64,000 nucleotides of DNA from an uncultured Oscillatoriales cyanobacterium (GCA_903893625.1 CAITND010000052.1:1-64000), one strand, 5' to 3'; numbered from the stretch's first letter, positions 18,613 to 28,260 are shown. Numbers and translations are program-made. Notes: a model not told the origin generated them from the letters alone.

Positions 18613-20095
18613 AAAATTTATCCTGCAAAATGATGAGACTTCCGGTATAACACGCCACCCAAATTTGATGCGTTTGGGGATCAAAGGTAATGCCAATGGG
18701 GTTTAAATCTACGGTAACATTTTCGATCAGTTCCATTGTTTCAGTGCGAACTTTACTAACGGTGTGAGAATAGTAATTAACAACATATAAAAATCGATTA
18801 TCTGGCGATAGTACCATACTTCTAGGCGCACTTCCGGTAAAAATTTTGCTGATAATTTCCCCAGTTTTTGTATCAATTTTTGCAACATGATCATCGCCAT
18901 TCAGGGTGACATATAGATATTTTCCCGAACTATCTAACACTAAATGCCGGGGATATAATCCCACATCATACATCCAATTGACCGTATAGTCTTCTAAATT
19001 AACCACCGCAATATCTGAAGTTCCCATCACCGCAACATAAGCGAGTTTTGAGTTGGGATCAATGGCAATTCCACGGGGAAATTGACCTAAAGGAATACGT
19101 TTGATTTCCTGATGAGATTGGCTATCAATAATACTTAAATCTCCCGAACACCAATTACTCACTAATACCCAACGATTGTTCGGAGAAACTGCTACAAATT
19201 TGGGTACAGAACCGACTTGAATTACATTTTTAATATCTAAAGTTTGGGTATTAATTTGATAAATAAAACTGGGATCAAATTGATTGGAAGGTTCACAGGT
19301 ATCATAGCCAGGATTTGTAAATTCCGAACCAAACATTTCATAATTGCTGATATAAGCCGATTGTCCATCGGGAGAAAATGCCACTTCTACCGGAGAACCT
19401 TGATATCGACTCTCTTTAAAATTGGCATAACCATAATCGCTTAATTTGACTTCATCCTTAATTTTTTTAATTAAATTAAACTGACGATCATAAACATTAA
19501 TCGAATGTTCATACATCATATTCTGCACAAAAAATAACCCATTTCCTGAATAAACAACGGATTTGGGTGCTAAATCTCCTTTAATTCTTTTCTGAAGTTT
19601 AAGTTCAGGATTGAGACGTTCATCCGTCGTCGGGTTTAAATCTTCAACTTTGTGATCTAAATAACGGGAGGATAAACTTTTCTTTTGTGCCGTATTTATT
19701 AAGACAGAATTTGTTTTTTCATCTACCTTGCCATTAACTTCAATTTCTTGCTCTTTTTGAAAGCTTTTAACCGCATTTTCCGTTAATTCGTCATAGTTCC
19801 CGGTAATATTCCCTGACCAATATCCGGCTTCCTTTAAACGCTGTTGTAGGTGACTAACTTCCGTTCCTTGACTGCCTTTTTTTAATAAAAAATCCGTTGA
19901 ACTTGCTTGACTGAAGGTAATCAAAGATAAAGTTAATAGCAGTAAAGAACCCGTTGCTAAACCGAACTGATGGCTTTTCTTCCACTTCCCTTTAGAGACT
20001 GTATGATGTAGAAGTTTTTCCTGATTTGAGAAAGTTTCCCCATCTACAGGCTGTTTCTGAACAGTATCCTGTTCTTGGTTGATTCCTTTTGTCAT
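18611..20095 (-). CDS. Membrane-anchored beta-propeller with peptidoglycan-binding domain
   Basis: A 494-aa envelope protein. A basic, Gln-rich N-terminal tail leads into one membrane helix (FGLATGSLLLLTLSLITFS, about 43-62). A PG_binding_1 domain follows (LLKKGSQGTEVSHLQQRLKEAGYWSGNITGNYDELTENAVKSFQ). The rest is a YVTN-type seven-bladed propeller, with repeats such as PSNQF..SFIYQINTQTLDIK, VAVSPNNRWVLVSNWCSG and RSMVLSPDNRFLYVVNYYSHTVS. It should be tethered in the inner membrane and bind cell wall. The role is probably adhesive, structural or sensory, without enzymatic motifs. Confidence 0.85.
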   Translation of the reverse strand: MTKGINQEQDTVQKQPVDGETFSNQEKLLHHTVSKGKWKKSHQFGLATGSLLLLTLSLITFSQASSTDFLLKKGSQGTEVSHLQQRLKEAGYWSGNITGNYDELTENAVKSFQKEQEIEVNGKVDEKTNSVLINTAQKKSLSSRYLDHKVEDLNPTTDERLNPELKLQKRIKGDLAPKSVVYSGNGLFFVQNMMYEHSINVYDRQFNLIKKIKDEVKLSDYGYANFKESRYQGSPVEVAFSPDGQSAYISNYEMFGSEFTNPGYDTCEPSNQFDPSFIYQINTQTLDIKNVIQVGSVPKFVAVSPNNRWVLVSNWCSGDLSIIDSQSHQEIKRIPLGQFPRGIAIDPNSKLAYVAVMGTSDIAVVNLEDYTVNWMYDVGLYPRHLVLDSSGKYLYVTLNGDDHVAKIDTKTGEIISKIFTGSAPRSMVLSPDNRFLYVVNYYSHTVSKVRTETMELIENVTVDLNPIGITFDPQTHQIWVACYTGSLIILQDKF

Positions 20096-20238
20096 GTTTC
20101 CTCACACCTAATGATCCTGTCTGACCAGATTTAGCATTCCCGCCATATTAACTCATGGGTAAACCGAAAACCCTGAACAACCAAACGTGATTAGTTAGAC
20201 TATCTTGACACTCCCCGCGAGTAACGCGACGGGGATTC

Positions 20239-21489
20239 TTAAACAGTCCAAAGACGGACTCTTAAAGGCGTAGTCAATGCGCCCCTAGACACTCCGCCCA
20301 GATTGATTCCTAGCGTTATGCTTACTTTACGAATGATATTTGCTGACCCATTACAATCAGCATTGATATACAAATTATGAGCAGTGCGATACAAACCTCG
20401 TTTAACACGCTTCCCTGAAGCTTTCCACCCGTCGGGTTTTTCACCATAAATAGGTAGAGAATCGCTATCAAGAAAACTGGCTTGGGATGTATAAGATTCC
20501 TCGGTTTCTATAAACTCAATTCCATAACGGGAACAAAGTTCTTGAATACGAGTTTTTAAACGGGCAGTGGGAATCTGGATAAAGTTCTGATTCCCTTTTT
20601 TACCAAGAGAAGCACCATCTTTTTGTCCCTTGTTCCAACCAAAAACAATACGACCGATGCCCCAAGCGAGACAATGATTAATTACTAATCTCGCAGCTTT
20701 ATTAATTGCATCTCTAACTTGACGATTACGTTTTTCGGTTAGAGTGGATAAAGAATTACTCCAAAAACCTTGAGGTTTACCATTCTTATGACGAGCAACT
20801 TGCTTGTTATACCACTGATTTAAAGATTTCAGGTGCTTACCGTCAACAATAAATCCAGTGCCGATATTGCTAATACAGGTTAGCCAATTATTTATCCCAT
20901 GATCTATACCAAGAACATAGTTGGGATTGACAGGAATTTTTTCCGGTTCAATGACATAAACAAATTCAGCATAGAAACAACGATTACGAGGCAGAATCCT
21001 CACCTCTTTGATATTTTGCCATTCAAGATTTGATGGCTTATGAAGATGAATTTCTTCTATTCCAAACCATGCTTTTATTTGCTTTCCTAGAGGAATTCTG
21101 ATTCCTTTTGAGGTTAATTTCAACCATCGAACTGGATAGGAAACCGTAAAAAGTCCTTGCTTTCTGTATTTAGGAGGGCAGGGTTTTTCTTCTAATTTTC
21201 CAGTATTCCATAATTTGAGAAGTTCTTTATAAGAACTCATTGCCTCTGCTACTGAATTACAAGATTGTTGAGCAGAGGAAACATACATTGCCTTAAAATG
21301 CCGATTAGCACTTTTGGACATCTCAGAACAAATGGCTCCTCTGTTAACAAAAGCTCTCTTTTTGAAAAACATTTGCCTAGCGTAATAGAGAGCGCAATTA
21401 TAGACCTTGTTGGACTCAGAGCAAAGATACTCGATAACTGCCTCAACATCAGGACTAGCATGAATTAGAACCTGTTGGCATCCATACAT
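20239..21489 (-). CDS. tnpB: TnpB-type RNA-guided endonuclease of IS605
   Basis: A 416-aa member of the OrfB/TnpB family, ancestral to Cas12. The RuvC-like catalytic residues are visible: Asp in VLGIDHGINNWL, Glu in IEFIETEESYTSQ and Asp in LYINADCNGSANI. The family's usual four-cysteine zinc ribbon after the Glu motif is absent: the sequence reads YTSQASFLDSDSLPIYGEKP instead, as in a recognised zinc-less subgroup. TnpB normally uses a guide (omega) RNA that overlaps its own 3' end and reads into flanking DNA. Here that would be around 20200-20300. The length is full. Confidence 0.9.
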   Translation of the reverse strand: MYGCQQVLIHASPDVEAVIEYLCSESNKVYNCALYYARQMFFKKRAFVNRGAICSEMSKSANRHFKAMYVSSAQQSCNSVAEAMSSYKELLKLWNTGKLEEKPCPPKYRKQGLFTVSYPVRWLKLTSKGIRIPLGKQIKAWFGIEEIHLHKPSNLEWQNIKEVRILPRNRCFYAEFVYVIEPEKIPVNPNYVLGIDHGINNWLTCISNIGTGFIVDGKHLKSLNQWYNKQVARHKNGKPQGFWSNSLSTLTEKRNRQVRDAINKAARLVINHCLAWGIGRIVFGWNKGQKDGASLGKKGNQNFIQIPTARLKTRIQELCSRYGIEFIETEESYTSQASFLDSDSLPIYGEKPDGWKASGKRVKRGLYRTAHNLYINADCNGSANIIRKVSITLGINLGGVSRGALTTPLRVRLWTV

Positions 21490-21541
21490 CTTTCTGTTGT
21501 TTATTGTAAGATTATCAACATTATAGCTATTAAATGGAAAA

Positions 21542-21952
21542 TTGCCAATGAGAAAGAAAAGTTTTGAATATCAACACTATAATCACTCTGTTGGACTATC
21601 TATTGTCCATCTGGTTTTTGTCCCAAAAAGAAGAAAGCCTGTTTTCAAAGGCGATATTCGCAACAGGCTTTATCAAATCTGGCAGGAGTTGGCAACAGAA
21701 AAAGGATGGGATATTCGTGCTTGTGAGATAGCTCCTGATCACGTCCATCTCTTTATTGAGTTCCCTCCGACAATTCCAATTCATCTAATTGTTAAGTTTT
21801 TGAAAGGAAGATCCTCTAACATTCTTCGCAAAGAATTCCCTGAGTTATTAAAATTACCTAGTCTATGGAGCAAAAGTTATTTCTTCAGCACCGCAGGTAA
21901 TGTCAGTGCGACAACAATTCAAAAATATATTGAAGATCCACATCACTATTGA
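21542..21952 (+). CDS. tnpA: IS200/IS605 Y1 transposase
   Basis: A 136-aa HUH single-strand DNA transposase. The HUH metal site is DHVHLFIEF and the catalytic tyrosine is most likely in TTIQKYIEDP near the C-terminus. The length is normal for the family. A hydrophobic-U core and the conserved lead KRRKPVFKGD fit the group. It diverges from tnpB, and the two gene starts are 52 bp apart. The start ATG at 21548 (MRKKSF) is an alternative. Confidence 0.95.
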   Translation: MPMRKKSFEYQHYNHSVGLSIVHLVFVPKRRKPVFKGDIRNRLYQIWQELATEKGWDIRACEIAPDHVHLFIEFPPTIPIHLIVKFLKGRSSNILRKEFPELLKLPSLWSKSYFFSTAGNVSATTIQKYIEDPHHY

Positions 21953-22023
21953 TTGAATGCGGTTAAAACCGCTTGAGTCGCTTTTCCGCCTCGCTCTAAA
22001 GAGGCGAGGCTACCAAGCATCCC

Positions 22024-22122
22024 ATGTCTTTCTTGTTTTTGAACGCTTTCGGCAAGCGGATGGTTCCACCACGCGATCGCACGGGGGATTAGGATTAGGA
22101 TTAGCCATTGTACATCATCTGG
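22024..22122 (+). pseudogene. Scrap of a hybrid histidine kinase (HATPase G1-G2 region)
   Basis: About 30 codons read [26 protein letters not shown], the F- and G2-box of a two-component histidine kinase ATPase domain. Neither the rest of the kinase nor a start is present. The segment is bounded by the right side of the IS605 element and by the 3' end of the AH_C gene. It is a relic from a larger gene lost through rearrangement, likely with the IS. It no longer encodes a working domain. Confidence 0.8.
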
Positions 22123-22510
22123 CGGCGGAGTTTTTATAAGCAACCCAACCGCCAAAGTTAGAAATATCAGGCCATTGATAGTGTTCAATTAATTCACGGG
22201 GATAAAGCATGGCGGTTAAAACTTCCCCATCTTCTAATTCCACATCCCCAGGATACATATTCGGGGGTTCGGTGGAGACCAGGTGTTCAAACTGTTCTAA
22301 GGAGAGTTCATAGACTTCCCCAGGAATGGAAATTCCTCCGCCTCCGATTTTATAAATGGCCGGATGCCAACTATTCGCCGCCGCGTGTAACCGATACAGA
22401 GGGCTGGTTTTGGCAGTTTTAATAAATTGTGCGTCTCCCAAATTACCATGATCCGGTTGACCCCGCAGAGCAGAACCACAAATGAAGATGCGTTTAGTTT
22501 TGTTAGTCAT
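22115..22510 (-). CDS. Allophanate-hydrolase C-terminal-like (AH_C / cyclotransferase fold) protein
   Basis: A 131-aa protein. The start reads [23 protein letters not shown], the opening of gamma-glutamylcyclotransferase-fold domains found at the C-terminus of allophanate hydrolases. Then come a [28 protein letters not shown] loop and a closing [10 protein letters not shown]. The catalytic amidase part of allophanate hydrolase is absent, so this is a stand-alone domain. It diverges from a carbamoylase-type amidase, which may work on ureides, so a shared nitrogen-salvage role is plausible but inferred. Confidence 0.75.
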   Translation of the reverse strand: MTNKTKRIFICGSALRGQPDHGNLGDAQFIKTAKTSPLYRLHAAANSWHPAIYKIGGGGISIPGEVYELSLEQFEHLVSTEPPNMYPGDVELEDGEVLTAMLYPRELIEHYQWPDISNFGGWVAYKNSAAR

Positions 22511-22712
22511 AGATAATAGGAGGGAATAGGGAATAGGGAATAGGGAACAGGGAACAGGCTAAAGTTATTAGCCTCTATCTCCCAATCAGTCGTCAGTAGT
22601 AAATATTTCGATTATTGATATAGACTATTGAAAAAATCAAGGGTTGTGAACTCTTTTTCTCCCAATTCGTAATTCGTAATTCGTAATTCGTAATTCCCAA
22701 TTCCCAATTCCC
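22511..22712. repeat. Short tandem repeat tracts (heptamers and nonamer-like)
   Basis: The divergent promoter region holds two tracts: GGGAATAGGGAATAGGGAAC-type units near 22520-22555 and AATTCGTAATTCGTAATTCG-type heptamers, then AATTCCC units, at 22663-22712. Such short tandemly repeated sequences are well known in filamentous cyanobacteria. Copy number is likely to vary between strains. Confidence 0.85.
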
Positions 22713-22723
22713 TATTAAAAATT

Positions 22724-23965
22724 ATGGATGTAATCACAGAACTGAGAATTAATAGTGATCGCCTTCACAACCGCATTAATCACTTAGCTGAGATTGGTCA
22801 ACAGCCTTCAGGAAGTATTTGTCGCCTTGCTTTTACCCCAGAAGATTTACAGGCGCGTGCTACGGTGAAACAGTGGATGTTAGAAGCGGGAATGACTGTC
22901 AGAACCGATGCAGCTGGAAATCTGATTGGACGTTATCCCGGTCAGAATGACACCGCACCTGTTTTGGCGACGGGTTCCCATCTGGACACTGTGCCAACGG
23001 GGGGACGCTACGATGGCGTTTTAGGGGTATTAGCAGGTATTGAAGTAGCACAAACTTTAAAAGAGAACCATCTGCAACTGCACCATCCGTTAGAAGTGAT
23101 TGTATTTACCGATGAAGAAAGTACAATGATTGGGTGTCAGGCGATGGCGGGAACGGTGTTACTCGATAACCCAGACCGTTATCAATCTAAGACGGGAGAG
23201 TCTATTCAAGACTGTTTAGAACGGGTGGGGGGAAGTTGGGAACAATTGCGGACAGCGCAACGTTTACGAGCGGATATGGCGGTGTTTGTGGAACTGCACG
23301 TTGAACAGGGAGCGATATTAGAACGCCAGGGGGTTTCTATTGGTATTGTTCAAGGAGTGGTGGGAATGCAGCGCCTAAAAATTACGATTATTGGAGAAGC
23401 AAACCACGCCGGAACAACGCCAATGGAAATGCGACAGGATGCGTTAATAGCGGCGGCAGAATTAATTTTAGGAGTGCGAGAAATTGCATTAAAAATGCCA
23501 TCTCAACTGGTCGCAACGGTGGGATATATTAATGTATTACCGAATGCTGTTAATATTATCCCAGGACAGGTGGAACTATCAGTTGATATGCGAGATTTAT
23601 CTCAGAATTGTTTAGAAGAAATGGTAGCACTATTGCAAGAAAAAATAATTGCGATCGCGCATTCAACAAATACTCAAATTTTGATCCAACCTTTACTTAT
23701 CGTTAAACCATCCTTAGCTGCTTCAGAAATTCAAAACAGTATTAAATCCGTTTGTCAACAATTAGAATTAAGTTATTTGTCTCTTCCCAGTCGTGCCGGA
23801 CATGATGCCTTAGAAATGGGACGAATGACCAATATGGGGATGATTTTTGTTCCTTCGCAAGCGGGGGTAAGCCATTCTGAAGCCGAATATACATCCCCCG
23901 AAGATTGTACCCAAGGAGCAAATATATTGTTACAAACTTTATTATTATTAGATCAAAGCTGTTAA
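22724..23965 (+). CDS. Zn-dependent hydantoinase/carbamoylase-family amidase
   Basis: A 413-aa M20-type metallo-amidohydrolase resembling allantoate amidohydrolase and N-carbamoyl-L-amino-acid hydrolase. Metal-binding motifs are seen: GSHLDTVPTGGRYDGVLG (His, Asp), FTDEESTMIG (Glu), ELHVEQGAILE (His) and, at the end, AGHDALEMGR and GVSHSEAEYTSPED. A lid domain lies between residues about 210 and 325. It should cleave a carbamoyl or ureido bond in the cytosol and release nitrogen for reuse. The substrate cannot be told from sequence. It is adjacent to the AH_C-type gene on the other strand. Confidence 0.9.
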   Translation: MDVITELRINSDRLHNRINHLAEIGQQPSGSICRLAFTPEDLQARATVKQWMLEAGMTVRTDAAGNLIGRYPGQNDTAPVLATGSHLDTVPTGGRYDGVLGVLAGIEVAQTLKENHLQLHHPLEVIVFTDEESTMIGCQAMAGTVLLDNPDRYQSKTGESIQDCLERVGGSWEQLRTAQRLRADMAVFVELHVEQGAILERQGVSIGIVQGVVGMQRLKITIIGEANHAGTTPMEMRQDALIAAAELILGVREIALKMPSQLVATVGYINVLPNAVNIIPGQVELSVDMRDLSQNCLEEMVALLQEKIIAIAHSTNTQILIQPLLIVKPSLAASEIQNSIKSVCQQLELSYLSLPSRAGHDALEMGRMTNMGMIFVPSQAGVSHSEAEYTSPEDCTQGANILLQTLLLLDQSC

Positions 23966-24017
23966 ACACCGTAGGGTGATTTGTTGCAGCGCAAACCCTC
24001 AGCCCAAGAAACTAAAA

Positions 24018-25342
24018 ATGCTAAAAATTGACGGCTATCAGATTCTCACTCAAATTTATGAAAGTGCCAACTCAGAAGTTTATCGTGGCATTCGCGAGAC
24101 TGATGGCCAAAGTGTCATCCTCAAAGTCCTCAAACAAGATTATCCTACACCTGCGGAACTGACTCGCTATAAACAAGAATATGAACTAACTAACACCCTT
24201 AACAAAGAGGGTGTAGTTAAAGCCTACGGTTTAGAAAAATATCAAAATACATTGGTGATGTTTGTCGAAGATTTTGGGGGCGAATCTTTGAAAATATTGA
24301 GAGAAAATCATCAGTTTAATTTAGGCGAATTTCTCTCAATTGCCATTAAAGTTTCTACCAGCTTGGGACAAGTTCACGTTGCCAATCTTATCCATAAAGA
24401 TATTAGCCCTGCCAATATCGTACTCAACCCAGAAACCCAACAATTAAAAATTATTGATTTCGGGATTTCTACGCGGTTAACAAGAGAAAATCCCACACTA
24501 AAAAACCCCAACGTATTAGAAGGAACTTTAGCCTATATTTCCCCGGAACAAACCGGGCGGATGAATCGGAGTTTAGACTATCGCACAGATTTTTATTCCT
24601 TGGGGGTTACTTTTTATGAACTGTTAACCGGAAAACTGCCCTTTGAAACAGACGATGATTTAGAATTAGTCCATTGTCATATTGCAAAACAACCTTTAGC
24701 ACCCTCAGAAATTAACCCATTAATTCCCCAGGTACTAGCCAATATTGTGATGAAATTAATGGCAAAAAATGCCGAAGAACGCTATCAAAGTGCTTGGGGA
24801 TTAAAAGCAGATTTAGAAAATTGTTTACAACAATTACAATCCACAGAAAATATAGAAAATTTCACCTTAGGGACTCAAGATATTTCCGATAAATTTCAAA
24901 TTCCCCAAAAATTATATGGAAGAGAGGCAGAAATCCAAACTTTATTAACAGCTTTTGATCGAGTCAGTCATCCATCATTATCCCCAGAAAATAATGAATT
25001 TAGGGGTTCTGAATTAATATTAATTGCCGGATATTCTGGCATAGGAAAATCAGCATTAGTGCGAGAAATTTATAAACCAATTACCGAAAAAAGAGGTTGT
25101 TTTATCGCGGGTAAATTTGACCAATTTCAGCGAAATATTCCCTATAGTGCGGTGGTTCAAGCATTAGGAGAATTAATCAAACACTTGTTAACTGAAACTG
25201 AAGCAGAACTGAATAAATGGCGGGAAAAACTATTAGCCAGTCTAGGGGTAAATGGTCAAGTTATTATTGATGTAATTCCCGAACTAGAATTAATCAGAAG
25301 GTATTTGATGATATTACATTAGTTGTGTTAAAACAAAAATAA
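24018..25342 (+). pseudogene. Truncated Ser/Thr kinase-ATPase, with the 3' tip of a SpoIIE phosphatase left at the end
   Basis: The reading frame (ATG at 24018, MLKIDGYQILTQIYES) encodes a Hanks-type kinase with HKDISPANIVL, IIDFGIST and the EGTLAYISPEQTGRMNRS activation segment. A P-loop ATPase start (LIAGYSGIGKSALVRE) follows. The frame ends at 25322, inside what is normally a very large protein. From 25304 a second frame reads FDDITLVVLKQK then a stop, exactly the final motif of SpoIIE-type PP2C phosphatases such as those at 4 and 6 kb. This indicates an internal deletion that fused the front of a kinase-ATPase-sensor-phosphatase gene to its last 12 codons, out of frame. The kinase domain itself remains intact and might still work. 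Confidence 0.75.
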
Positions 25343-25387
25343 TAATCAGTATTTAAAAGATTCGTTATTCTGGAAAATCACGCACCT

Positions 25388-26368
25388 ATGGAAAGCCGTC
25401 AAAAATTAGATCTTCCTGCGATGGGATGTGGAACATGGGCCTGGGGAAATCGCCTATTATGGGGTTATGATCCCAGTATGGATGAACAGTTACAACAAGT
25501 ATTTAACTTATGTGTCAGTCAGGGTGTCACCTTATTTGATACGGGAGATTCCTATGGAACAGGTAAACTAAACGGACGCAGTGAATCGCTTTTAGGACAG
25601 TTTTCTCAACAGTATCAAGGAATAAATCAAAACCAAATTTGTATCGCTACAAAATTAGCTCCCTATCCCTGGAGATTAACCCGCAAATCAATAATTAATG
25701 CCTGTGAAAATTCCGCCAAACGGTTAGGAAAAAATGTAGATTTAGTACAAATGCACTGGTCTACAGCTAATTATGCACCTTGGCAAGAAGGGAATTTATT
25801 AGAAGGTTTAGGGGATTTATATGAACAGGGATTAGTTAAAGGAATTGGGTTATCGAATTATGGGCCAAAACGGTTAAAAAAAGTATATCAAAAATTAGCA
25901 GATCGGGGGATTCTGATTTCAACTTTACAGGTACAATATTCTTTATTATCGACCTATCCAGTCACGGAATTAGGGTTAAAAGAAGTTTGTGATGAATTGG
26001 GAATTCAATTAATTGCCTATAGTCCGTTAGGGTTGGGATTATTAACCGGAAAATTCTCAGAAAATACTCCTTTACCAAAAGGAATTCGCGGGGGATTATT
26101 TAGAAAATTATTACCTGGAATTCAACCGATTTTAGCTACTCTGAAAGAGATTGCAGAATTTCGGTCTAAAACCTTAACACAAGTTGCTTTAAATTGGTGT
26201 ATTTGTAAAGGCACAATTCCCATTCCTGGGGCAAAAAACCTAGAGCAAGCTAAGGATAATTTAGGGGCGTTAGAGTGGTATTTGGACTCAGGAGAAGTCG
26301 CAGCGTTAGATAATGCTGTGATGCGTTCTAATCAACAAATGGTGCAGAATATTTTCCAGACTTCTTGA
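25388..26368 (+). CDS. Aldo/keto reductase
   Basis: A 326-aa NADPH-dependent oxidoreductase. Features include GCGTWAWGNR near the start, the catalytic Asp/Tyr region LFDTGDSYGTGKLNGRSESLLGQF, then KLAPYPWR and QMHWS, and the cofactor region YSPLGLGLLTGKF. The ending PIPGAKNLEQAKDNLGALEWYL is typical. It stands 45 bp after the truncated kinase gene. The substrate is unknown. Cytosolic. Confidence 0.92.
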   Translation: MESRQKLDLPAMGCGTWAWGNRLLWGYDPSMDEQLQQVFNLCVSQGVTLFDTGDSYGTGKLNGRSESLLGQFSQQYQGINQNQICIATKLAPYPWRLTRKSIINACENSAKRLGKNVDLVQMHWSTANYAPWQEGNLLEGLGDLYEQGLVKGIGLSNYGPKRLKKVYQKLADRGILISTLQVQYSLLSTYPVTELGLKEVCDELGIQLIAYSPLGLGLLTGKFSENTPLPKGIRGGLFRKLLPGIQPILATLKEIAEFRSKTLTQVALNWCICKGTIPIPGAKNLEQAKDNLGALEWYLDSGEVAALDNAVMRSNQQMVQNIFQTS

Positions 26369-26383
26369 TTTTTATAAATTTTA

Positions 26384-26812
26384 TCATTTCTGAGCTATTA
26401 AACTTAAAAAATCTGCCGCATTCACAATTTCAATTCCTTGATAATTTTTTAAAGGAAGTAAATGTTTTTTATCTCCAGTTACGATATAATTTGCCCGACT
26501 ATAATTTGCCCGACCAATAACTGCACATTCTAACACCATATTATCATCAGGATCAGTGATGATAACATTAAGAGTATTAGAAATTTTGACGACCTGTAAG
26601 AAACTCAATAAATCGGATAAAGTATCTGTAATTTGAGCATCTGTAAAATTGAGTTTTTGCTCTAACTTTTCCAGCAAATCATCCAATAATTCTTGACAAG
26701 TGATCGCCTTAATTTGACCTGTTCTAGCTAATTCCAAACATCGATAAGGACTACCTCGCCAACCCAGACCAGATAGCAATACATTCGTATCAAATACAAC
26801 TATTGGATACAT
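26384..26812 (-). CDS. PIN-domain toxin (toxin-antitoxin system)
   Basis: A 142-aa ribonuclease-like PIN domain. The acidic cluster is visible: VFDTNVLLSGLGWRGSP at the start, the TDPDDNMVLECAV centre and the ITGDKKHLLPL segment near the end. It matches the subgroup annotated as the toxin component of a PIN-family TA system. The antitoxin gene overlaps its 5' end by 13 bp, so the two are co-translated. It converges with the aldo/keto reductase gene. Confidence 0.88.
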   Translation of the reverse strand: MYPIVVFDTNVLLSGLGWRGSPYRCLELARTGQIKAITCQELLDDLLEKLEQKLNFTDAQITDTLSDLLSFLQVVKISNTLNVIITDPDDNMVLECAVIGRANYSRANYIVTGDKKHLLPLKNYQGIEIVNAADFLSLIAQK

Positions 26813-27054
26813 GGTCTATCCTCATGAATTAAATCATTAATAAAATCCTCGCGTTCTTCGTCAGATAAAGTATCCCAATTGGTTCCTCTTTCAGTACACA
26901 ATCTTCGCAATTGACTTTCACCATAGTCTAAGCGTTCTTGACGTTGGGTTTCTGTTGCTTTCACAAGTTCTAGCAACACGATCCGTTTTTGTTCTGGCGT
27001 TAATTGTCGGATCATATCAATAATTTGTTTTGTTGTTAGAGTTGAGTTTGCCAT
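26800..27054 (-). CDS. Antitoxin partner of the PIN toxin
   Basis: An 84-aa acidic, helical protein (MANSTLTTKQIIDMIRQLTPEQKRIVLLELVKA). It starts upstream of the PIN toxin and overlaps it by 13 bp, the usual order of antitoxin then toxin. No ribbon-helix-helix or AbrB motif is obvious. The acidic EEREDFINDLIHEDRP tail may bind the toxin. The assignment rests on length, order and overlap. Confidence 0.75.
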   Translation of the reverse strand: MANSTLTTKQIIDMIRQLTPEQKRIVLLELVKATETQRQERLDYGESQLRRLCTERGTNWDTLSDEEREDFINDLIHEDRPCIQ

Positions 27055-27129
27055 AAGGATTGTTCTGAAAGATTAAATCAAGATAGCGAATATTAGAAGA
27101 ATATAGTATTTTTTAGTATAACACAAATA

Positions 27130-28173
27130 TTATCTAACAGACCAATCCTCTAAAGCTATTTGTATTATACTGTCTACTGAAGTAAAATCATAAGCATCAA
27201 CTGGTCTTAGCTTTTGACGAGATTTCATATATTTTCGATAATTGATATAATAATCTTGAAAACTCTTATAAACTTCATTAATTTCTGTTGTTCTTAAAGG
27301 ATAATAAGGATTATCTCTATAACAAGCAGTATATAAATCTTCAAATTTTTCAACATTTATATAATCATCAGTATATATTCTAATAGTAGTTACTACTTTA
27401 ATGTTTTTGTATAGTCTTGGAAAAAGAGTGGGAAAATAAACATATATTTTCAGACCTTTTTCTTCTGGATGATACACAAAAGATACGCAAGTTTTATCAG
27501 TTAATAGCTCACCCTTTTTATTGAATTTCGCAAAAAATATTTCTTTTGAAGAAGAATTATATTGAGTCTCTAAACTTAGATCAGGACTATAGGATAGAAT
27601 TTTTTGAATGATTAATAAAACTCTTTCTCTAATTTCTGGTTTGTCTAACAAATATCCCTGAATAAAGGAAGGTAAAGACTCAAATAATGAATCTTCTATG
27701 ATTTCAATTGAAATTTTTGATAAAATTCTATTATCAAGTTTTTTTAAAACCAAAAAATATTCTCCATTGTCGTATTGTTTCACTTCATGGGTTAATAATA
27801 AACATTCAGGAATCATCTTTAGAACATAATCAATGGTGGAACTATTAAAATATGCAGCGATCGCAATTAAAAGAAATTTTTTACTAAAATCTACTCGTTC
27901 AAAATTAGGATCTTGATGAGATTCTTTCCCGAAAAAATCTTGATATCTTAATAGTTGATCTATACTCCCTTTTCCTTCTCCTTTTTTAAGCTCTAAAATC
28001 GCTAATTTTCCTTCTGGGTTAACTCCTAATATATCAGAACGATTTTGTTTATTAATAAAATATTGTTTTTTAACGGGATCTAAATTAAGCAAAGGTTTGA
28101 GATGTAACCAGATAAATTCTTCGAGTAATGCTTCAGACTTGAGCAAAAATTTTTCCTTAGACTGTCTTAACAT
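27130..28173 (-). CDS. PD-(D/E)XK nuclease-like protein (DUF91/NucS-type core)
   Basis: A 347-aa protein. Early on there is a restriction-endonuclease-fold signature: NRSDILGVNPEGKLAILELKKGEGKGSIDQLLRYQDFF gives Asp, then Glu-x-Lys, as in the DUF91/NucS group. The remaining 270 residues are strand-rich and not recognised. There is no methylase next to it, so it is not an obvious restriction system. It may be a stand-alone nuclease in an accessory region with TA genes and a Uma2-family protein. Function is inference from the fold motif. Confidence 0.65.
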   Translation of the reverse strand: MLRQSKEKFLLKSEALLEEFIWLHLKPLLNLDPVKKQYFINKQNRSDILGVNPEGKLAILELKKGEGKGSIDQLLRYQDFFGKESHQDPNFERVDFSKKFLLIAIAAYFNSSTIDYVLKMIPECLLLTHEVKQYDNGEYFLVLKKLDNRILSKISIEIIEDSLFESLPSFIQGYLLDKPEIRERVLLIIQKILSYSPDLSLETQYNSSSKEIFFAKFNKKGELLTDKTCVSFVYHPEEKGLKIYVYFPTLFPRLYKNIKVVTTIRIYTDDYINVEKFEDLYTACYRDNPYYPLRTTEINEVYKSFQDYYINYRKYMKSRQKLRPVDAYDFTSVDSIIQIALEDWSVR

Positions 28174-28260
28174 GATTTTTATAACAATAGCCTATTCTAT
28201 TATAAACTAAAGATTAAACTAACGCTATATGAATAAATTTATTAACCTACAATAACATTA

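Larger units (their letters stand above)
20205..22020. mobile_element. IS200/IS605-family element with tnpA and tnpB diverging
   Basis: The pair of a Y1 transposase (plus) and an RNA-guided TnpB (minus), back to back with about 50 bp between starts, is the standard divergent IS605 layout. One end carries a hairpin (CCCCGCG with CGCGACGGGG, 20213-20235) just beyond the tnpB stop. The other carries two hairpins after tnpA, GCGGTTAAAACCGC and a GCCTCGC/GCGAGGC stem (21959-22012). These elements lack inverted repeats and make no target duplication, so the exact ends are uncertain. Both genes look intact, so it may be active. Confidence 0.85.
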
